Of a stretch of 64,000 nt of DNA, positions 1-12,359 are shown piece after piece; position 1 is the first letter of the stretch, and each line of letters starts with the position of its first letter. Source of the DNA: Tachypleus tridentatus (Eukaryota; Arthropoda; Merostomata; Xiphosura; Limulidae); NCBI RefSeq assembly GCF_004210375.1, contig NC_134837.1, forward strand, positions 19,973,586-20,037,585. Reading direction: 5' to 3'. The position numbers and the translations under genes were made by a program. The notes under the pieces are model-generated. The model saw only the letters and a list, made by a program, of their open reading frames with translations, did no database searches and was not told the origin of the DNA.

Positions 1-918
1 ACAATATTATATTGTGTACACTGTTGAGGTGGGGTATTCCATAGGACCAATCATGGATATATCTTGTGGTCTTTTGCTTCATAAGTACTTAACTTGGGGA
101 AAGGAACTATTTTTATTTTTTTCTTAGAAATGATGTTTTACAACAAAAGTTTTGAAATGTCACAACCTGATAAAGGATAGAAATACCTAATGAAATTCTA
201 AATATTTATTTTTAAGCTGAAACTAGGAACTACAGTATTTATTAAATTTTCCCTTGTGGGTAAGTGATAAATCCACAGATTGATTCCCCAAGTTGGACAT
301 AATGCAGATAGTTCACTGTGTAGCTTTGCTTTAAAACAACAACAACAGTTTAGTAAATTCATGCAATTTAGTTTAATACTTTCATCATGAGGAGGAAATA
401 AATTAAGAGAAATCAACTACACTTCTTTAGTATGGAAAGAGTTAATTAAACATTTAGAATAGGTTTCCCAAAACAACTTGTACAGCTGTATGTTGTATTA
501 CAATGCACTGCTGAACAAATTCTGTGGGGAAAAACATAAAAAGGATTCTCACAATTTATTCACCCCTGTTTATACTTCAAATCTTGGTTGCAGGATTACA
601 TGCAGTTACTCTGTTCCTGATGGTCATAGTTTATCTTTTACTAATATTTATCTTACTTCTACCAAAATTAGTCTATTAATGAGCATGTAAATACAAAGTT
701 AGGAATGAAGTTGTGTATTTTGGGAGATGAACTTGATTAGTGTGGAACAGTTGTTTATTCAGATTAGCTTGTGATTGTAACCAAGTCTAATGATAAATGC
801 ACTCTATATCAGAAACTGTGTTCACAAACTAATGCAGCTGTGAATTTTGTACATAGTTTATTAAAAAGCAAGGCTGTTGTACACCACACTGAGTCTGACC
901 AATGTTATTTTGTTGCAG
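1..918. other. probable intron, no exon recognised
   Basis: AT-rich sequence with only short random-looking open frames. It ends in a pyrimidine-rich tract and AG at 917-918, so it is most simply the intron before the exon at 919. I see no repeat or second exon in it. Confidence 0.3.
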
Positions 919-1026
919 ATAAAGAATATAATTTATCACACTGTGAAAGATGCTCTGTCCTTGCTGGAAGGAAATGAAGCAAACAGAAAGAAACTAATGA
1001 CCACTAGTCATGCAAGTAACTTATGA
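919..1026 (+). CDS. probable terminal exon of an unidentified gene
   Basis: A good 3' splice acceptor (TTTTGTTGCAG, AG at 917-918) is followed by 35 codons ending in TGA at 1024-1026. The peptide starts IKNIIYHTVKDALSLLEG and ends MTTSHASNL. It looks like an amphipathic helix with a polar tail, like the C-terminus of a cytosolic protein. I do not recognise the family. The 5' part of the gene would lie left of the window, since no upstream exon in a matching frame is apparent in 1-918. AATAAA motifs at 1691-1696 and 2412-2417 could end the transcript. The call rests on the acceptor, the balanced codon use and the plausible downstream UTR; the open frame alone is too short to prove a gene. Confidence 0.4.
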   Translation: MKNIIYHTVKDALSLLEGNEANRKKLMTTSHASNL

Positions 1027-3471
1027 ATGTAACTATGAATTGAAAACGGAAACTTGTTTGATATTAGAAATGATTTAAGATGGCCTGTAAAGTATGTTGC
1101 ATACCAAAACTCTGTTGATGAGTTGCCAGAAATAGAGTTTACCCATTATAAGCAGATTACTTATAATGTTGACCAATTCCTGATGTGTCAAAAACTATTC
1201 ATAAACTCAGAATTCAATAAGTTAAGATTACTGGAGACTGTTAAACTGCTATAAATCTTCTTGTTACTTACATAAACTAAAAGTATTGTTATTGTTTCAA
1301 GGAATAGTAGTATCATCATTGGTTATACTCAGTACAGAGTAACTTCGTTTTTCTTTTGTTTGTTTGTTATCTCAACACTTTTCAAGAATGATAGTGTTAT
1401 TACAACAAACATGGCTCTCACTTTACAATTTTTGTCACATTGTTTAATAAGAAAAGAATCACAAGGTTTTGTAATAATTGGTTAAATTGGTCAACTTCTA
1501 TAGATGGTGTTTTATTTCTTAGTCTTTGAATACTAACATGCAAACAAATATGTAAATAAACAACATAAAAGTTGGTTTAGAGTAAATCTACTCTTTTTAC
1601 CATTTGTGTTTATCATGATACTCATCACTTTGTTTATTATGTATTCTTGAGCTGCCAAGAGTTCATAGGTCAGTTAACACTGTAAAGCCAAATAAAAGAT
1701 GCAGTTACTTAAAAGGTTGTCTTATTTCTCCAACTTAATAATGCTATTTGTATTTTACCACAGTCACATGTGAATAGTAACTATTTCATAGTGATCATCT
1801 TAGAGAACTTTTTAATAATGTCGCACGTTTGCATTGTTTGTTTGTTTTTGTTAGTTAATATGTTTAGAAATAGCGTTTAATACCATTTATGTAAAAATGG
1901 CAATAGGTTGAATCATTTTTGATTATGTATATGTGCCCAACTGGACCTGGATTGGGTTTTCAAGTTTTCTTCCATAGTATATGTGTGTTTCGTAACAATA
2001 ATTTTTTTCCACTGGAAATGTGTTTTGTGGTTTTGAAATTTTGTGCTTCATTAAAAATACTGTTTAATTCAGCCAAAGTCTCTTCAGTGTAACTTGTAGT
2101 TATCAGCATATTTATCCATATAGCTTTAGATAAGTTATAATGTTCTCTTACATCGTGCTGTAAGACTTTTTATAGTAAAAGTTATTGTCAAGTTAATCTT
2201 CCAAAATATTTCACTTCAGAATTGAAGCTGAAAAATGCTTGAAGTTTTATAATTAAAACAAATGTAATTGAACAGGTATGCACTCAGTTATGGTCAAGTA
2301 TCACTAATGTAATTCTAAATAATGAATGCAAAAAGAACCGATTTAAACACTTTGTCTTTTCTTGTAAGCTCTGATGGTCCTGTCACTTGTTTGTAATTTA
2401 ATTTCAAGAGAAATAAAAGTATGTTTTTAGAATTTGGATTTACCTTTGCAATATATATATATAAATTTTGAAGCAATGTTTCATCCTATGTAATACAATC
2501 AAAATGTCACTGTAGAACAATACACAAGAAAACATAAAACAATGTCATGAACATTTTGAACAATTTTTAATAAGAGTGCAGTCTGGAGATTGATGAAAGT
2601 TTTCATTAGATCCATGTTTCCTTTAAAGTACACTGAGAATTTGAATGTTTCTCAATTAAATATAAATTTAACATTGTTTTGTTACAGAGGTTAATTTATG
2701 TAAAATTGATAAATTTATTAATATGAGTCACTTTATAGAAAAAGGTATCTTGATGATCAGATATTGTTATGTGACATTTTTATTTGTGGACATTTTCATT
2801 TTACATCAACATATAATTAAGAGTTTATCTGTCAGTCTGCTGTTAATACAACTGGGCTATTAGGAAGACATCTTTAAATAATTCATAGGATATAATACAC
2901 TGTTTCTAACCACAGACATTATCTTATGACAGAAAAGTTGGATGAATTCTTAAGATACCTTTATGAAGTAAATCTCTTTGGTAATTTACCTATTACTGGA
3001 GCTTAGACATTTAAAAAATCATTTTGTTGTTTTAAGATAGCCATGGTTGCTTTTCTGTGAATCAACATTTTATTATGGAAAACACATCTTACAGAAACAG
3101 CTTAAACATATTGATGTTGATTACTAGAACTCTGAAAGATACAAAACTTAATATTTTTAACTATAGTCGAACATACTTGGCTATTTTTGTGTTGTTATAT
3201 CAAAAAATAACTAAATTGAGAAATAAATCATAAGATGTAAAAGATACAGATATAAGTATTTGTTGATTATGTAATGCAAGTTTTGGCCAATATTTTTGAA
3301 TGAGTAGCTAAGATTTTTCTGAAAGCCATGATTAACACATCATCAAGTAAATTACAATTAATGTAATATTTTATGTTATAAACAGATTATTACAATATGC
3401 TATAAAGAATGTGTTATTGTAAATGGTTTCAAAAAACTGCAAAATTTTTCCTGTTGTAGTCTTTTATTATT
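1027..3471. other. probable 3' UTR then intergenic DNA
   Basis: AT-rich, non-coding in all frames. AATAAA poly(A) motifs at 1691-1696 and 2412-2417 could serve the exon ending at 1026. A short AT microsatellite lies near 2452-2462. No conserved exon or recognisable transposon seen. Confidence 0.35.
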
Positions 3472-3475
3472 TTAA

Positions 3476-3526
3476 CACTCCTACGAAAAGACGTTTCTAG
3501 TCCTGATTTCTCCAAGCCCATTCCCC

Positions 3527-3561
<35 letters not shown>

Positions 3562-3692
3562 TGGGAATCTCGTTAATCCATTCATTAATGGATTTAAATG
3601 GCAATTTCATTTAAATACAAAATTATTAGCCTAATATTAATAACATTTCAAGTTGCTCTGGGGCCTATTAGGCCTCACTTTTCGTAGGAGTG
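3476..3692. mobile_element. MITE with TTAA target sites (piggyBac-like)
   Basis: A 217-bp element bounded by perfect 15-bp terminal inverted repeats, CACTCCTACGAAAAG at 3476-3490 and its reverse complement at 3678-3692. TTAA lies directly outside both ends (3472-3475 and 3693-3696), the target duplication typical of piggyBac-type elements. It has no coding capacity. Internal palindromes (TCCATTCATTAATGGA and GGCCTATTAGGCC) are present. The perfect ends suggest a fairly recent insertion. The superfamily is inferred from the TTAA site only. Confidence 0.75.
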
Positions 3693-3804
3693 TTAATAGT
3701 TTTTAATCTACATTTAAATGGGTTTGGAAAGTGTTGTAAGCAGTTAAAGCATTTTGCAATATTTAGTGAATAATTTTATAAATAAAAATCATTTTGTGTG
3801 TATT

Positions 3805-3823
3805 GGTGTGTGTGTGTGTGTGT
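3805..3823. repeat. (GT)n microsatellite
   Basis: Short uninterrupted GT dinucleotide run. Confidence 0.9.
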
Positions 3824-4455
3824 AAAACACCAATCACATGCAAGACATTGGGCCACTTGCCATATCAAAGTTGGACCTCCCAGTGAACATGGGCTAAATG
3901 GTTTCAGTCTCCTAAGTGTAAATTTGTGTATGAATAGAATTATCTATTTAATCTTTAGACCTAGTAAACTCAAATGCTGTTGGACAAAAGTTCATTATCC
4001 TAGGGTGAAAAGATGCTAATAGTGTTATCTCTAAAGACATAACTGCACATGTGTAAATTAAACTTTTTACTGCTTTCACTGGTCAATCTGGAATTTGACA
4101 GGCAGATGGCTTTGTACCCAGGCCAGTCATAACCATATTAGAACCAAACCTCAAAACATGAATCTGCACATGTACAGAACTACATCCTTAACCCTTTGAC
4201 TGATGAAATTATCATTTTCATTTTCCACTTCAGGAGAAGTAATAGAGCAAAGGGTGTTCCAACTATATAACATTTCTAAAACGTTATCTGACTATGGGAG
4301 AGGGCCATTTTGGTTTCTGAAAATGATGCTGTTTACAGCATAACTTTCAAGATGTTGTGGAAATTATTTGGAGAAGACAAGTCTTATAAATCCATTGACT
4401 CGATATTAGACCCTGATCAAGTTTTTTACTACCCAGCTGAATTCTCAAATTCACT
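3824..4455. other. no gene recognised
   Basis: Mixed AT-rich sequence with no convincing exon, RNA or repeat structure. Confidence 0.3.
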
Positions 4456-4797
4456 TTAACTCCCAAGTTTTCCACCATACAACTTTGTACTCATAATTGG
4501 AACACCTTCCATGCTTTTGAAAAAAGTAGATCCACCAAGATTAACTGTGAAATAATTACTTTTGCTATAATCACTACAGGCAATTTCAAAAGTGGATATG
4601 TCTTTCTGCCTCAGATACCTATCATCCCAACTGATCTCAAGAGACTTATCCATCCAACTCAGCTTTATGGTGTCCATTAATAAGGCACAAAGGTTATTTA
4701 AAGCTGGTTGGATTAAATACAACAATTCCTTGCTTTTCTCATGGTGAGCTTTATGTTGGATGTTCTTATGTAGGCAATGAAAAACATTACTTTTCAC
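4456..4797 (-). CDS. unidentified 113-codon open frame, possibly a gene or transposon remnant
   Basis: An open frame of 113 codons on the minus strand, longer than most chance frames in this AT-rich DNA. The product begins MKSNVFHCLHKN and ends STKLYGGKLGS, is mixed polar with several Lys/His, and has no signal peptide, membrane segment or motif I recognise. No clear splice signals frame it, and flanking sequence is stop-rich in all frames. It could be a remnant of a transposon or processed pseudogene, or a chance frame. I assign no function. Confidence 0.2.
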   Translation of the reverse strand: MKSNVFHCLHKNIQHKAHHEKSKELLYLIQPALNNLCALLMDTIKLSWMDKSLEISWDDRYLRQKDISTFEIACSDYSKSNYFTVNLGGSTFFKSMEGVPIMSTKLYGGKLGS

Positions 4798-6534
4798 TAG
4801 AAGGCAAGACCAAGAACATTGTTTAGAAAGAGGCTCTTTGATATAGTTATTTTATTCTTAGTATTAGTGTTTGTGTATCTGTATGTTATGTTTTAAGAAA
4901 AACAAAGGTTGTAAAATAAATGTTTTTGTATTCATTTCCTTTTTGTTGTCATTTTTCAATCATTCCCCGAGCAATATTGGATACATCTGCTTAGAACTGC
5001 AGAAAACAAACAGTAGAGAAAAAGAATGACAAATATTGGTAGAATAGAATTAAAAGGCATCATTGGATAATAACCTATTCTGTGATAACTGGTAAGATTG
5101 TAAAATTATTTTGCTGATAGAATTTTGCAATTTTTGCAGCAAATACTGGTAGATGTTACTTCCTGGATAAACTGGTCTTTAAGCATGTGACCTCATGTTG
5201 TGTCACCAACCAATATTGTGCCTGATAGTCTGGTAGAGTTGTGTCTGTATTTCTCAAGTGCAATAAGAAATTGTTTTCATATATAGCATAAAAAATTGGC
5301 ATGGACAGTGTAAATCAAGTAAAAAATGAATGAATTTGTTTGGCTATTTTTCGTGTTTATTTTTATTTTTTGCAATAGAGTAGTAGTGTTAAGAAAGCAC
5401 AGTAGTCTGGGCTGATTGCTATGTAACGATACTGAAAATAATTTTTTTTCATCATTTCTTGTGGGCTTATTATGTTGTATCGTATATATAGGTACGTATT
5501 TTTAAACAGATAACACAAAAGATAATCTGGATAGGTGAGTTTAGCAGGAAATGCCACTTCTCTTCATTCCTATCAATGATTATTTTAAAATGGTTATTTT
5601 AGTTGCACTTGAAGGCCATATGCAGAATTTACCATGCTCTGAAACTCCAACAGGTGCTGGTGGTGTGTTACTGTAATTATCCAACTTTTCATTGAATAAC
5701 AGCATGTGACAAAACTAAAAGGCTAGCAAATGTGGGGTGTACTCACACACACATTGGAGATGTTTGTTCTACTTAGTCAAATAGTCTACAACAAAACTTA
5801 AATCTCAAACTCCTATTAATGCTGTCAGTCTGTGATCTTTAATACTGGTGAACCCAAAAGAAACAACTTATGAATATGCAGAACTCTAGTACATTTAAAT
5901 TGTCAAAAAGAAAAAGAAGAGATACTTTATAAAAATCTTATTTCATACCAGTCAGAAACAATGTTTTCAAGCACTACAAAATGGTGTTGCAAGTTGATCA
6001 AGCTGTTGGTGAGAATGAAGTGAAATAGGTGTCATAGTTGGCTGAAAGGTGCATTGAGATCAGGTGATAAGCTCAAATAATTCCATGGCTGCCCCTGTAG
6101 GTATGATGATTTTCAGAGGTCACAGATTATCACTGAGATGCTCAGTATATATCTGTGACAATATTGCAATCTTGGATTTGCTGTGATTCACTCAAATATG
6201 GCCACCTATTTCATATTGTCTCAGCAGCTTTGTTCCTCTGTCATAATAGTTTTCATCTCCTTTGATGGCACTGTGGATGTTGCTTAGTCATCTGAGCTAA
6301 CATTAGAGAGCAGGAAGCATATGTAACTGGTTGCAAAATTTGCATCAACAGGCACCAAGACCAGTGGATGACAACAAATGAACCTGCTTTGTCACTGTTA
6401 GCTTTGGATCGAATAACATGAGTACCAAATAGTTGCTGAGTATATCTTTCAACTAGGCTATGACAGCTTTATGTCCTTAAACCTTACTACTGTGTGCAAT
6501 GGAACATTAACTTAAAGTAAGTTGCTAAATGCAG
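4798..6534. other. no gene recognised
   Basis: Stop-rich in all frames. The 5930-6480 part is less AT-rich than its surroundings and might be an old transposon relic, but I could not match it to a family. Confidence 0.25.
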
Positions 6535-6660
6535 TCCCCAGTAATAGAGTGGTAAGTTGGTACATTTAATAATGCTAGAAACCAGGTATTCATCCCAATG
6601 GTAGGCACACCATTGATAGCCCATTGTGTAACTTTGAGCTTAAGTACAAAAAAATAAAGC
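6535..6660 (+). repeat. SINE, type III copy
   Basis: Matches the copies at 44583-44698 (plus) and 28420-28536 (minus). The head has a tRNA-like pattern (CCCCAGTAATAGAGTGG ... CCAGGTATTCATCCC, resembling A and B boxes), followed by the body ending near GATAGCCCATTGTGTAAC. The copy is diverged. Confidence 0.65.
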
Positions 6661-6980
6661 AAAATGGAATGTTCATGGCAGATTTGTTTAGGATAAACAG
6701 TGAAAGGGAGAGCAGTGAGAGATAAACATTTATATCTGGCAAATATTATAGATTTGTGTAAACCACCAGAGATCTCTTTAAGTTCAATCAATGAAACCTC
6801 ATGCTGAGGCTACAAACTCTGAAAAGTTAAGTTCTCAAGAAAGACAGTAAATTAAGTAGCCTAAAGTCATCAGCTGCTAACAAAATATAATAAACAATAG
6901 GATAAAGGTAATAACAAATGTGATATGTGTTGTCACATTTATGATTTCAGTTATTAAAAAAAGACTGCCTACCTTACAGT

Positions 6981-7092
6981 GGGTGTGTTGTTCTTATAGC
7001 AAAGCCACATTGGACAATCTGCTGAGGGGAATCAAAACCCCTGATTTTAGCATTGTAAATCCAAGGTCTTACTGCTGTACCAGGGGAGGACC
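6981..7092 (-). repeat. SINE, type II copy
   Basis: On the minus strand it has a tRNA-like head with a B-box-like GGTTTTGATTCCC, a CAGATTG stretch and GTGGCTTTGCTATAAGAA near the 3' end. It resembles the copy at 9001-9118. Confidence 0.65.
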
Positions 7093-8219
7093 CCCCTTAC
7101 AGAGAAACATGTTATAAATGCTCTCATCATCATAATTTTGTCATGTTTAAAAAGGTCACTGTGAAATTCTTTACTGAATTTCTTCTTAGATAAAATGATT
7201 CAAATTATCTATGCTCTGGCATCCCATAACATGTCACTTTTTGTTTGATTTATGGGTCTCCATATAGAGTCCAAATGCCTGTTTACTTCCAATCTGTTAC
7301 TTCTCCAGCTAAGGAGAGCTTTTCTAGTAGTTTAAAGTCATCCATTGTTAATGGATTTCATGATTATTATTGAGGACTCCTGACACAATATGATAGAACA
7401 AAAATAGCAACTTTTGGGGTGCTGTTATACACATACTGGTAACATTTATTGTAATCACTCAAAATGATGTATAACGTAACAAATTTCAAACCACTGCTAA
7501 TTTTATCAGTCTGTGAGAACATTTACAACAAGTATGCATTTGTTAATACGTGATTATGCAATATATACATGCATAAAAAAGTACTTCAACTCTCCTACTC
7601 AAGATGGTGTTGAAACAATGAACCAGTAAAAAAGCTATTGTTATTCTTTCTAAACAGAAATATATTTATTACTAAGTGCTGCCCCGTCTTCAGTGCTATT
7701 GAATATAACTAATCTGGTATCAATGTACATTATTTTGAATATTCCAGTGCTTTTTATTCTGTGGTTTACTTTATAAGCTATAATCACAATATCATAACTT
7801 CTTTTTACATGTGAAAATCTAATTTATGAATCAAGCATTCTTCATGAAAGTTACTACAATTTACAACTTGAAAAAAAGAAATTACATATCATTTTATTAC
7901 TCCTACAAAGTTATGTCAATAATTTGTACATAAAGATTTTACATAAAGTTGGCTCAGTTATTGTGTAATACAGAAAATATAAAATAATTTTATAAAATAA
8001 CAATATTAGAAACTTATAATAAAATGCAAAACCACAACTTACAAAGATCTTGTACATGTCCATATAATCAGTTGTGTTTGTATACATGTAAGCAATTTAC
8101 ATTCACACACATACACACTATTTTATAAAAACAGATTTAACAATAGCAATAGATTTGTTCAACATGAATCAAAATTTAATGATCAACAAGACAATGGTAT
8201 GAGTAAGGAACATTTGATA
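7093..8219. other. no gene recognised; possible old retroelement debris
   Basis: AT-rich. The 7640-7720 stretch, containing GCCCCGTCTTCAGTG, resembles the tail of the Penelope-like relic further right, but I cannot place it firmly. No exon seen. Confidence 0.25.
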
Positions 8220-9370
8220 TATATGTTTGGTAACAAACATTTTATTTTTGAACATTTTGGAATATACTCGTTCCATCTTCAGCAAACTATATTGAACGTG
8301 GTAAACTATAAGGTACAGATATTTTATGAAGTTTAAACATTCAATAAACGTAATTAACTTAAAAATAAAAGTATGAATTCAATTAAGAGACAATCAAACA
8401 AACAGAAAATAGTATAATGCAACAATATTATACAAGCATTTAGAACAGACTTATTTGTAGTGAAGTTGTGTTATTATTTAAATTTGAGAGTTCATTTAAA
8501 ACAGACAAGACTTTCTTAAATTGAAAATTTAGTAGCTGACGATCTAAATGAGACGAAATTTGTGATCAAGACACGTGGTTAATGTCTTCACCATGTGTGC
8601 AATTTGTGGACTTTGACGGATTAGATTGTCAGTAGCTTTTCTTGATATTCTCTATGTTCATGGCCTCATAGGTGTAACTGGTGTATAGTTTTGCCAGCGT
8701 AAGTGGCATTACCATGTATATTACATATGATCCTGGAACACGTGAATAGGTAATAAGTCTTTAGATTGGAATAGATTTTGTACTTTGAATAGTGATTTGA
8801 ATATCAGTTGTACTTGAACTTGTGAATAAAATGTTTTAATTATTCTTAAAATTTGCTTCCCCCCAAAAAAAGGAATGATCAATTTTAATGGGTATTTATA
8901 AATGGTGTTTTTTTTTTGGGGGGGAGGGGGTCAAATTTGTGAGAAGGGAACATGCATGTTAGAGCTTGAATAAAATGCATGGGATAGCCATTATTTATTG
9001 TGTGTATTTTCTAATAGCAAAGCCACATCGGGCTATCTGCTGAGCCCACAGGAGGGAATCAAACCCCTGATTTTAACATTATAAATCCATAGACTTACTG
9101 CTGTACTAGCAGGGAGCCATTACTTATCAAAATGTTTTGTAAGGTGGCGATTTCAACGTGAAGAGGGAGGTAGTTAGAACAGATGTTATATACTCTAATG
9201 AGAAGGCTGGAAATAAGATTGATTATCTCATCTGTTGAGTTGGATATCAAGAAAAGGCAATTTACCATTTTTTTGAGTTTCACTAGTAAAATTAATGTTA
9301 GGGTGTTCGAAATTTAAATAATCTAAAAATTGTTTGAAGTGATTAGTGCTTCTCTACAGGTCCACAAGAA
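8220..9370 (-). mobile_element. Penelope-like retroelement relic
   Basis: On the minus strand, 9140-9370 can be read as a Penelope-type reverse-transcriptase tail: FEHPNINFTSETQ, then GKLPFLDIQL, then ICSNYLPLH. Further 3', near 8600-8740, lies a GIY-YIG-like stretch (CNIHGNATYAGKT, then GHEHREYQEKLL). 8220-8340 resembles the tail of such elements. The element is decayed and 5' truncated. A type II SINE (9001-9118) sits between the RT and endonuclease parts. Family assignment is from motif order; no terminal repeat was found. Confidence 0.6.
9001..9118 (-). repeat. SINE, type II copy inserted in the Penelope-like relic
   Basis: Minus-strand SINE with B-box-like GGTTTGATTCC, GCTCAGCAGATAGCCC and GTGGCTTTGCTATTAG, then a CA-rich tail. 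It divides the reverse-transcriptase part from the endonuclease part of the host element, so it is the younger insertion. Confidence 0.75.
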
Positions 9371-9439
9371 CTGAAAGAAATACAAACAAAAGGCCCTTTA
9401 AAGCAGAAATTTTGAGACAATGCTTGAGGAAAAATTAAT

Positions 9440-9897
9440 CTCAAGACAAAGGAAAACGAAACTTACTAAATAGACAACCAAAAAGGAGTACTGTACCAAA
9501 TCTATCAATTCAGTTCTACTAGGGAAGCTAAACATATCAAAGGCAGTCAGGAGCACTTCTGTAACAAGAATGCTGGGGATTGAGGTTTCGAGGTCAGAGA
9601 GGTCTTGGTTGTGTAACTTTTGGATAACAACAAATGTAACCTTCAGTGTAAAGGACCTTTAGAAGTACAGGAAGTGAACAATGGAATGAACTATAAGATG
9701 GAAGTGAATGGAAAGACTAAGGTCTACTACACCGATCTGTTGAAGAGGTACTTTGAGAGGAGAGAAGACCTAAAGGGTGCAACTGCTGAGGCACAGATGT
9801 ACATGGCAGGTGTAGCTGTAATAGATGCAATGCCAGGAGACAGCAACTCTGTTATTGCTGAAGTTAAAGAACATGTTATGAAGTTCACCAATCCTTA
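9440..9897 (+). mobile_element. Ty3/gypsy integrase C-terminal relic
   Basis: Contains the C-terminal part of a gypsy integrase: CKGPLEVQEVNNGMNYKMEV, then VYYTDLLKRYFE and an acidic stretch with AGVAVIDAMPGD. The same order occurs at 48170-48460, so the two belong to related Gmr1-like elements. It is a broken fragment; no LTR or other domain is attached. Confidence 0.65.
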
Positions 9898-9984
9898 AAA
9901 TGCTAGATTTAATCGAACCCTTCACTGCTCATTTTCAGAAGTATCATCTTAATAAAATATATAATCTTTTGCCTTTTCTTTAAT

Positions 9985-10335
9985 ATTTTCAGCTGAAGAG
10001 TATTTCTACAATACAAGATACATTTTTTGAAGTGGCCTTTTATTTTTTTTTCTACTTTCAATATTTGAACATTGAAGTAGACTCAAAGGTATATCTGATA
10101 ACGATATTCTATGACTGGGCTAATGTGTTATCATTTTCTTGGTGAAAAACCCTATTTACAACACTCAGTATTGAAATTGGATGATTAGTATTAGTTACAA
10201 ATCAACTGACAGGCTCAGTAATTGATTAATACAATCCCCTACTGTACCCCCCTCCCACTGTACAAGTAGGGAAAAAAGGGTGTCTTCTATTTTAATAACT
10301 TTTCAACTATTCTAATATGGCATTCATCTTCCTGT
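9985..10335. repeat. left arm of a large inverted repeat
   Basis: About 350 bp whose reverse complement matches 12360-12705. Shared blocks include GTGGCCTTTT, GGTATAT(C/T)TGAT, CCTATTTAC, TGATTAGTA, TGACAGGCTC, CAATACAAT or close variants, and AACTTTTCAACTA. Divergence is substantial, with small gaps. Confidence 0.6.
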
Positions 10336-12359
10336 TTGGGTTCTTTTCAAGAAATTTTTAGGTTACGTTGGTTTCATGTGATAAGCCTCTTCTGATGGTT
10401 GGTATTTATGTATTTTTACAAAAATATATATTTTGCCAGAAATGTTTTTAAAGACATTGCACACATTTTTTATTTGGCAAGTAAACTGCTAGTGACAACT
10501 AAGTAACACCACATGGTCATTATTATGTTTGTTTTTAAAATATGCAGCACTTACAACACTAATATTTTGTAAATTGAGTAATGAGAACATGTCACTGATA
10601 AGGGTAACAATGTTTTAATTTAAGACATATCACAGTGGCAATTAGAAATAATTAAGTTACCAGTTATTATATTTATTTACGCATATTGTTTGATTAAAAT
10701 AAATATAAAAATAATTTAATAAAAATTAGAGTACTCAGAATATTTTTCAATTATCTACTGTACTCCCTCAAACAGCAAGCTTATTTAAACCTTTATGTTT
10801 GATGACTGTTTTAAGTGCCAAAAATATAAAGAAAAACATGTTTATAAAGAAACATTGCAATTAAGTAAAACAACAGTATATGTGGGGTAATAACATATTT
10901 TAATCAAAGCATGAAACATCAATACAATCCATTTATTATGTCTCCAGTATTCTCCAGTCATATATATTCCTACATCAGTAATTCTCCTACTTGTAATTGT
11001 TGACAATACAACTTTCTCCAAGCATTCTACATTTGTTACTGTGTCATATTTAATTAAATTTTCTTTATTACCCATTCAAACAGTGTCTCTAAATTGTATA
11101 AACTTACCTTATCTCAAGTTACCCAATGTCTTCTCCTTGAAGAAAATTCTGTTGCTTTCAGACAGATATAACTGAACACAAACACTTTCACACTTTATTA
11201 ACAAAAGAAATTGAATGAAACATTTATGAAAACTAAAAAAAAAATCCAACTTCAAACTTATATTTGCTGTTAAATAAGTCTGATTCTTGCTCTTTCCAAT
11301 CCTATTTAATCTTTATGAGACAATAAGTTATTTATTGTAGAAAATGCTCAATATGGTTTAATGAACTTAAGTACAATACTTTAACTTTCAAGTTTGGACA
11401 ATTCAAGTCTTAATACATAAAAAAAGGACATTTTCAGTAAGTAAAACAAAAAATAACATTAAGCCTTACATACAACCTTTCAAGAAAAATGTTTGATTGG
11501 TTTAATAAACTGAAATTGAAAACTTTCATATAGTCTTTGCACAATTCAACTACCTTAGAAAATAATTTCACATTTACAATAAAGAAAATAATTTAAAAAA
11601 AAATTATGTTAAGGTAGGTTATATAAAATTATATATAACCTTCCTAAGAAATAGCTTAATGATTAACCTACCTTAATGAGCTTAAAATTTAAATTGAATA
11701 TTTTCACTGACAAATTTTGAACAATTCAATTCCCATTAACTTACAATAACAACTGGACACTTTTAATAATGAAAATGCTAAAAAATTAACATTAAATCAT
11801 GCACATAAACCACTTAATGTGAATTATGCTCTGCAAGGAAAATGCTAAAAGTGGGTGAGGTGAATGTTTTAATATACTGCAATCTAACATAGATCATACC
11901 ATTATTAATAAAAAAAAAACAACTTCACACTTGTCATCCAAAATGGAACTGGCATTCCTGTATGAATCATTGCAAATTGAGATACTGTATAAAATGTGAA
12001 ATTGTACAAAACTGTAACTTTATGCTTAAATTGCAAGTGCTATATTTTGGAGGTAAATGTAAAATTATCTTTTTAAGCATTATATAAAAACTTACTTTTA
12101 CTCAGCCATCCTTGGAACATTCATTAGCAACATCCTACAAAGTTTTGGTATTCTAAGTTACCAGTTCTTTTATATTTATCCATCATTGTTTTTTTTTCAT
12201 TTATACTTTAGAATGATTTGAACATGTGGCTGAACACATGATTGTACTAAAAAACTGGAAGAAAATCATCACATGGTCCACAAGATTCATTCATCAATGC
12301 CTTTTGTTCAATATGCAAATGAAACAAAAGTTGATACAATAATTTTTATAACAATAATT
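10336..12359. other. spacer of the inverted repeat, no gene recognised
   Basis: About 2 kb of AT-rich DNA, stop-rich in all frames. It includes a small hairpin at about 11611-11647. No transposase or exon recognised. Confidence 0.3.
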
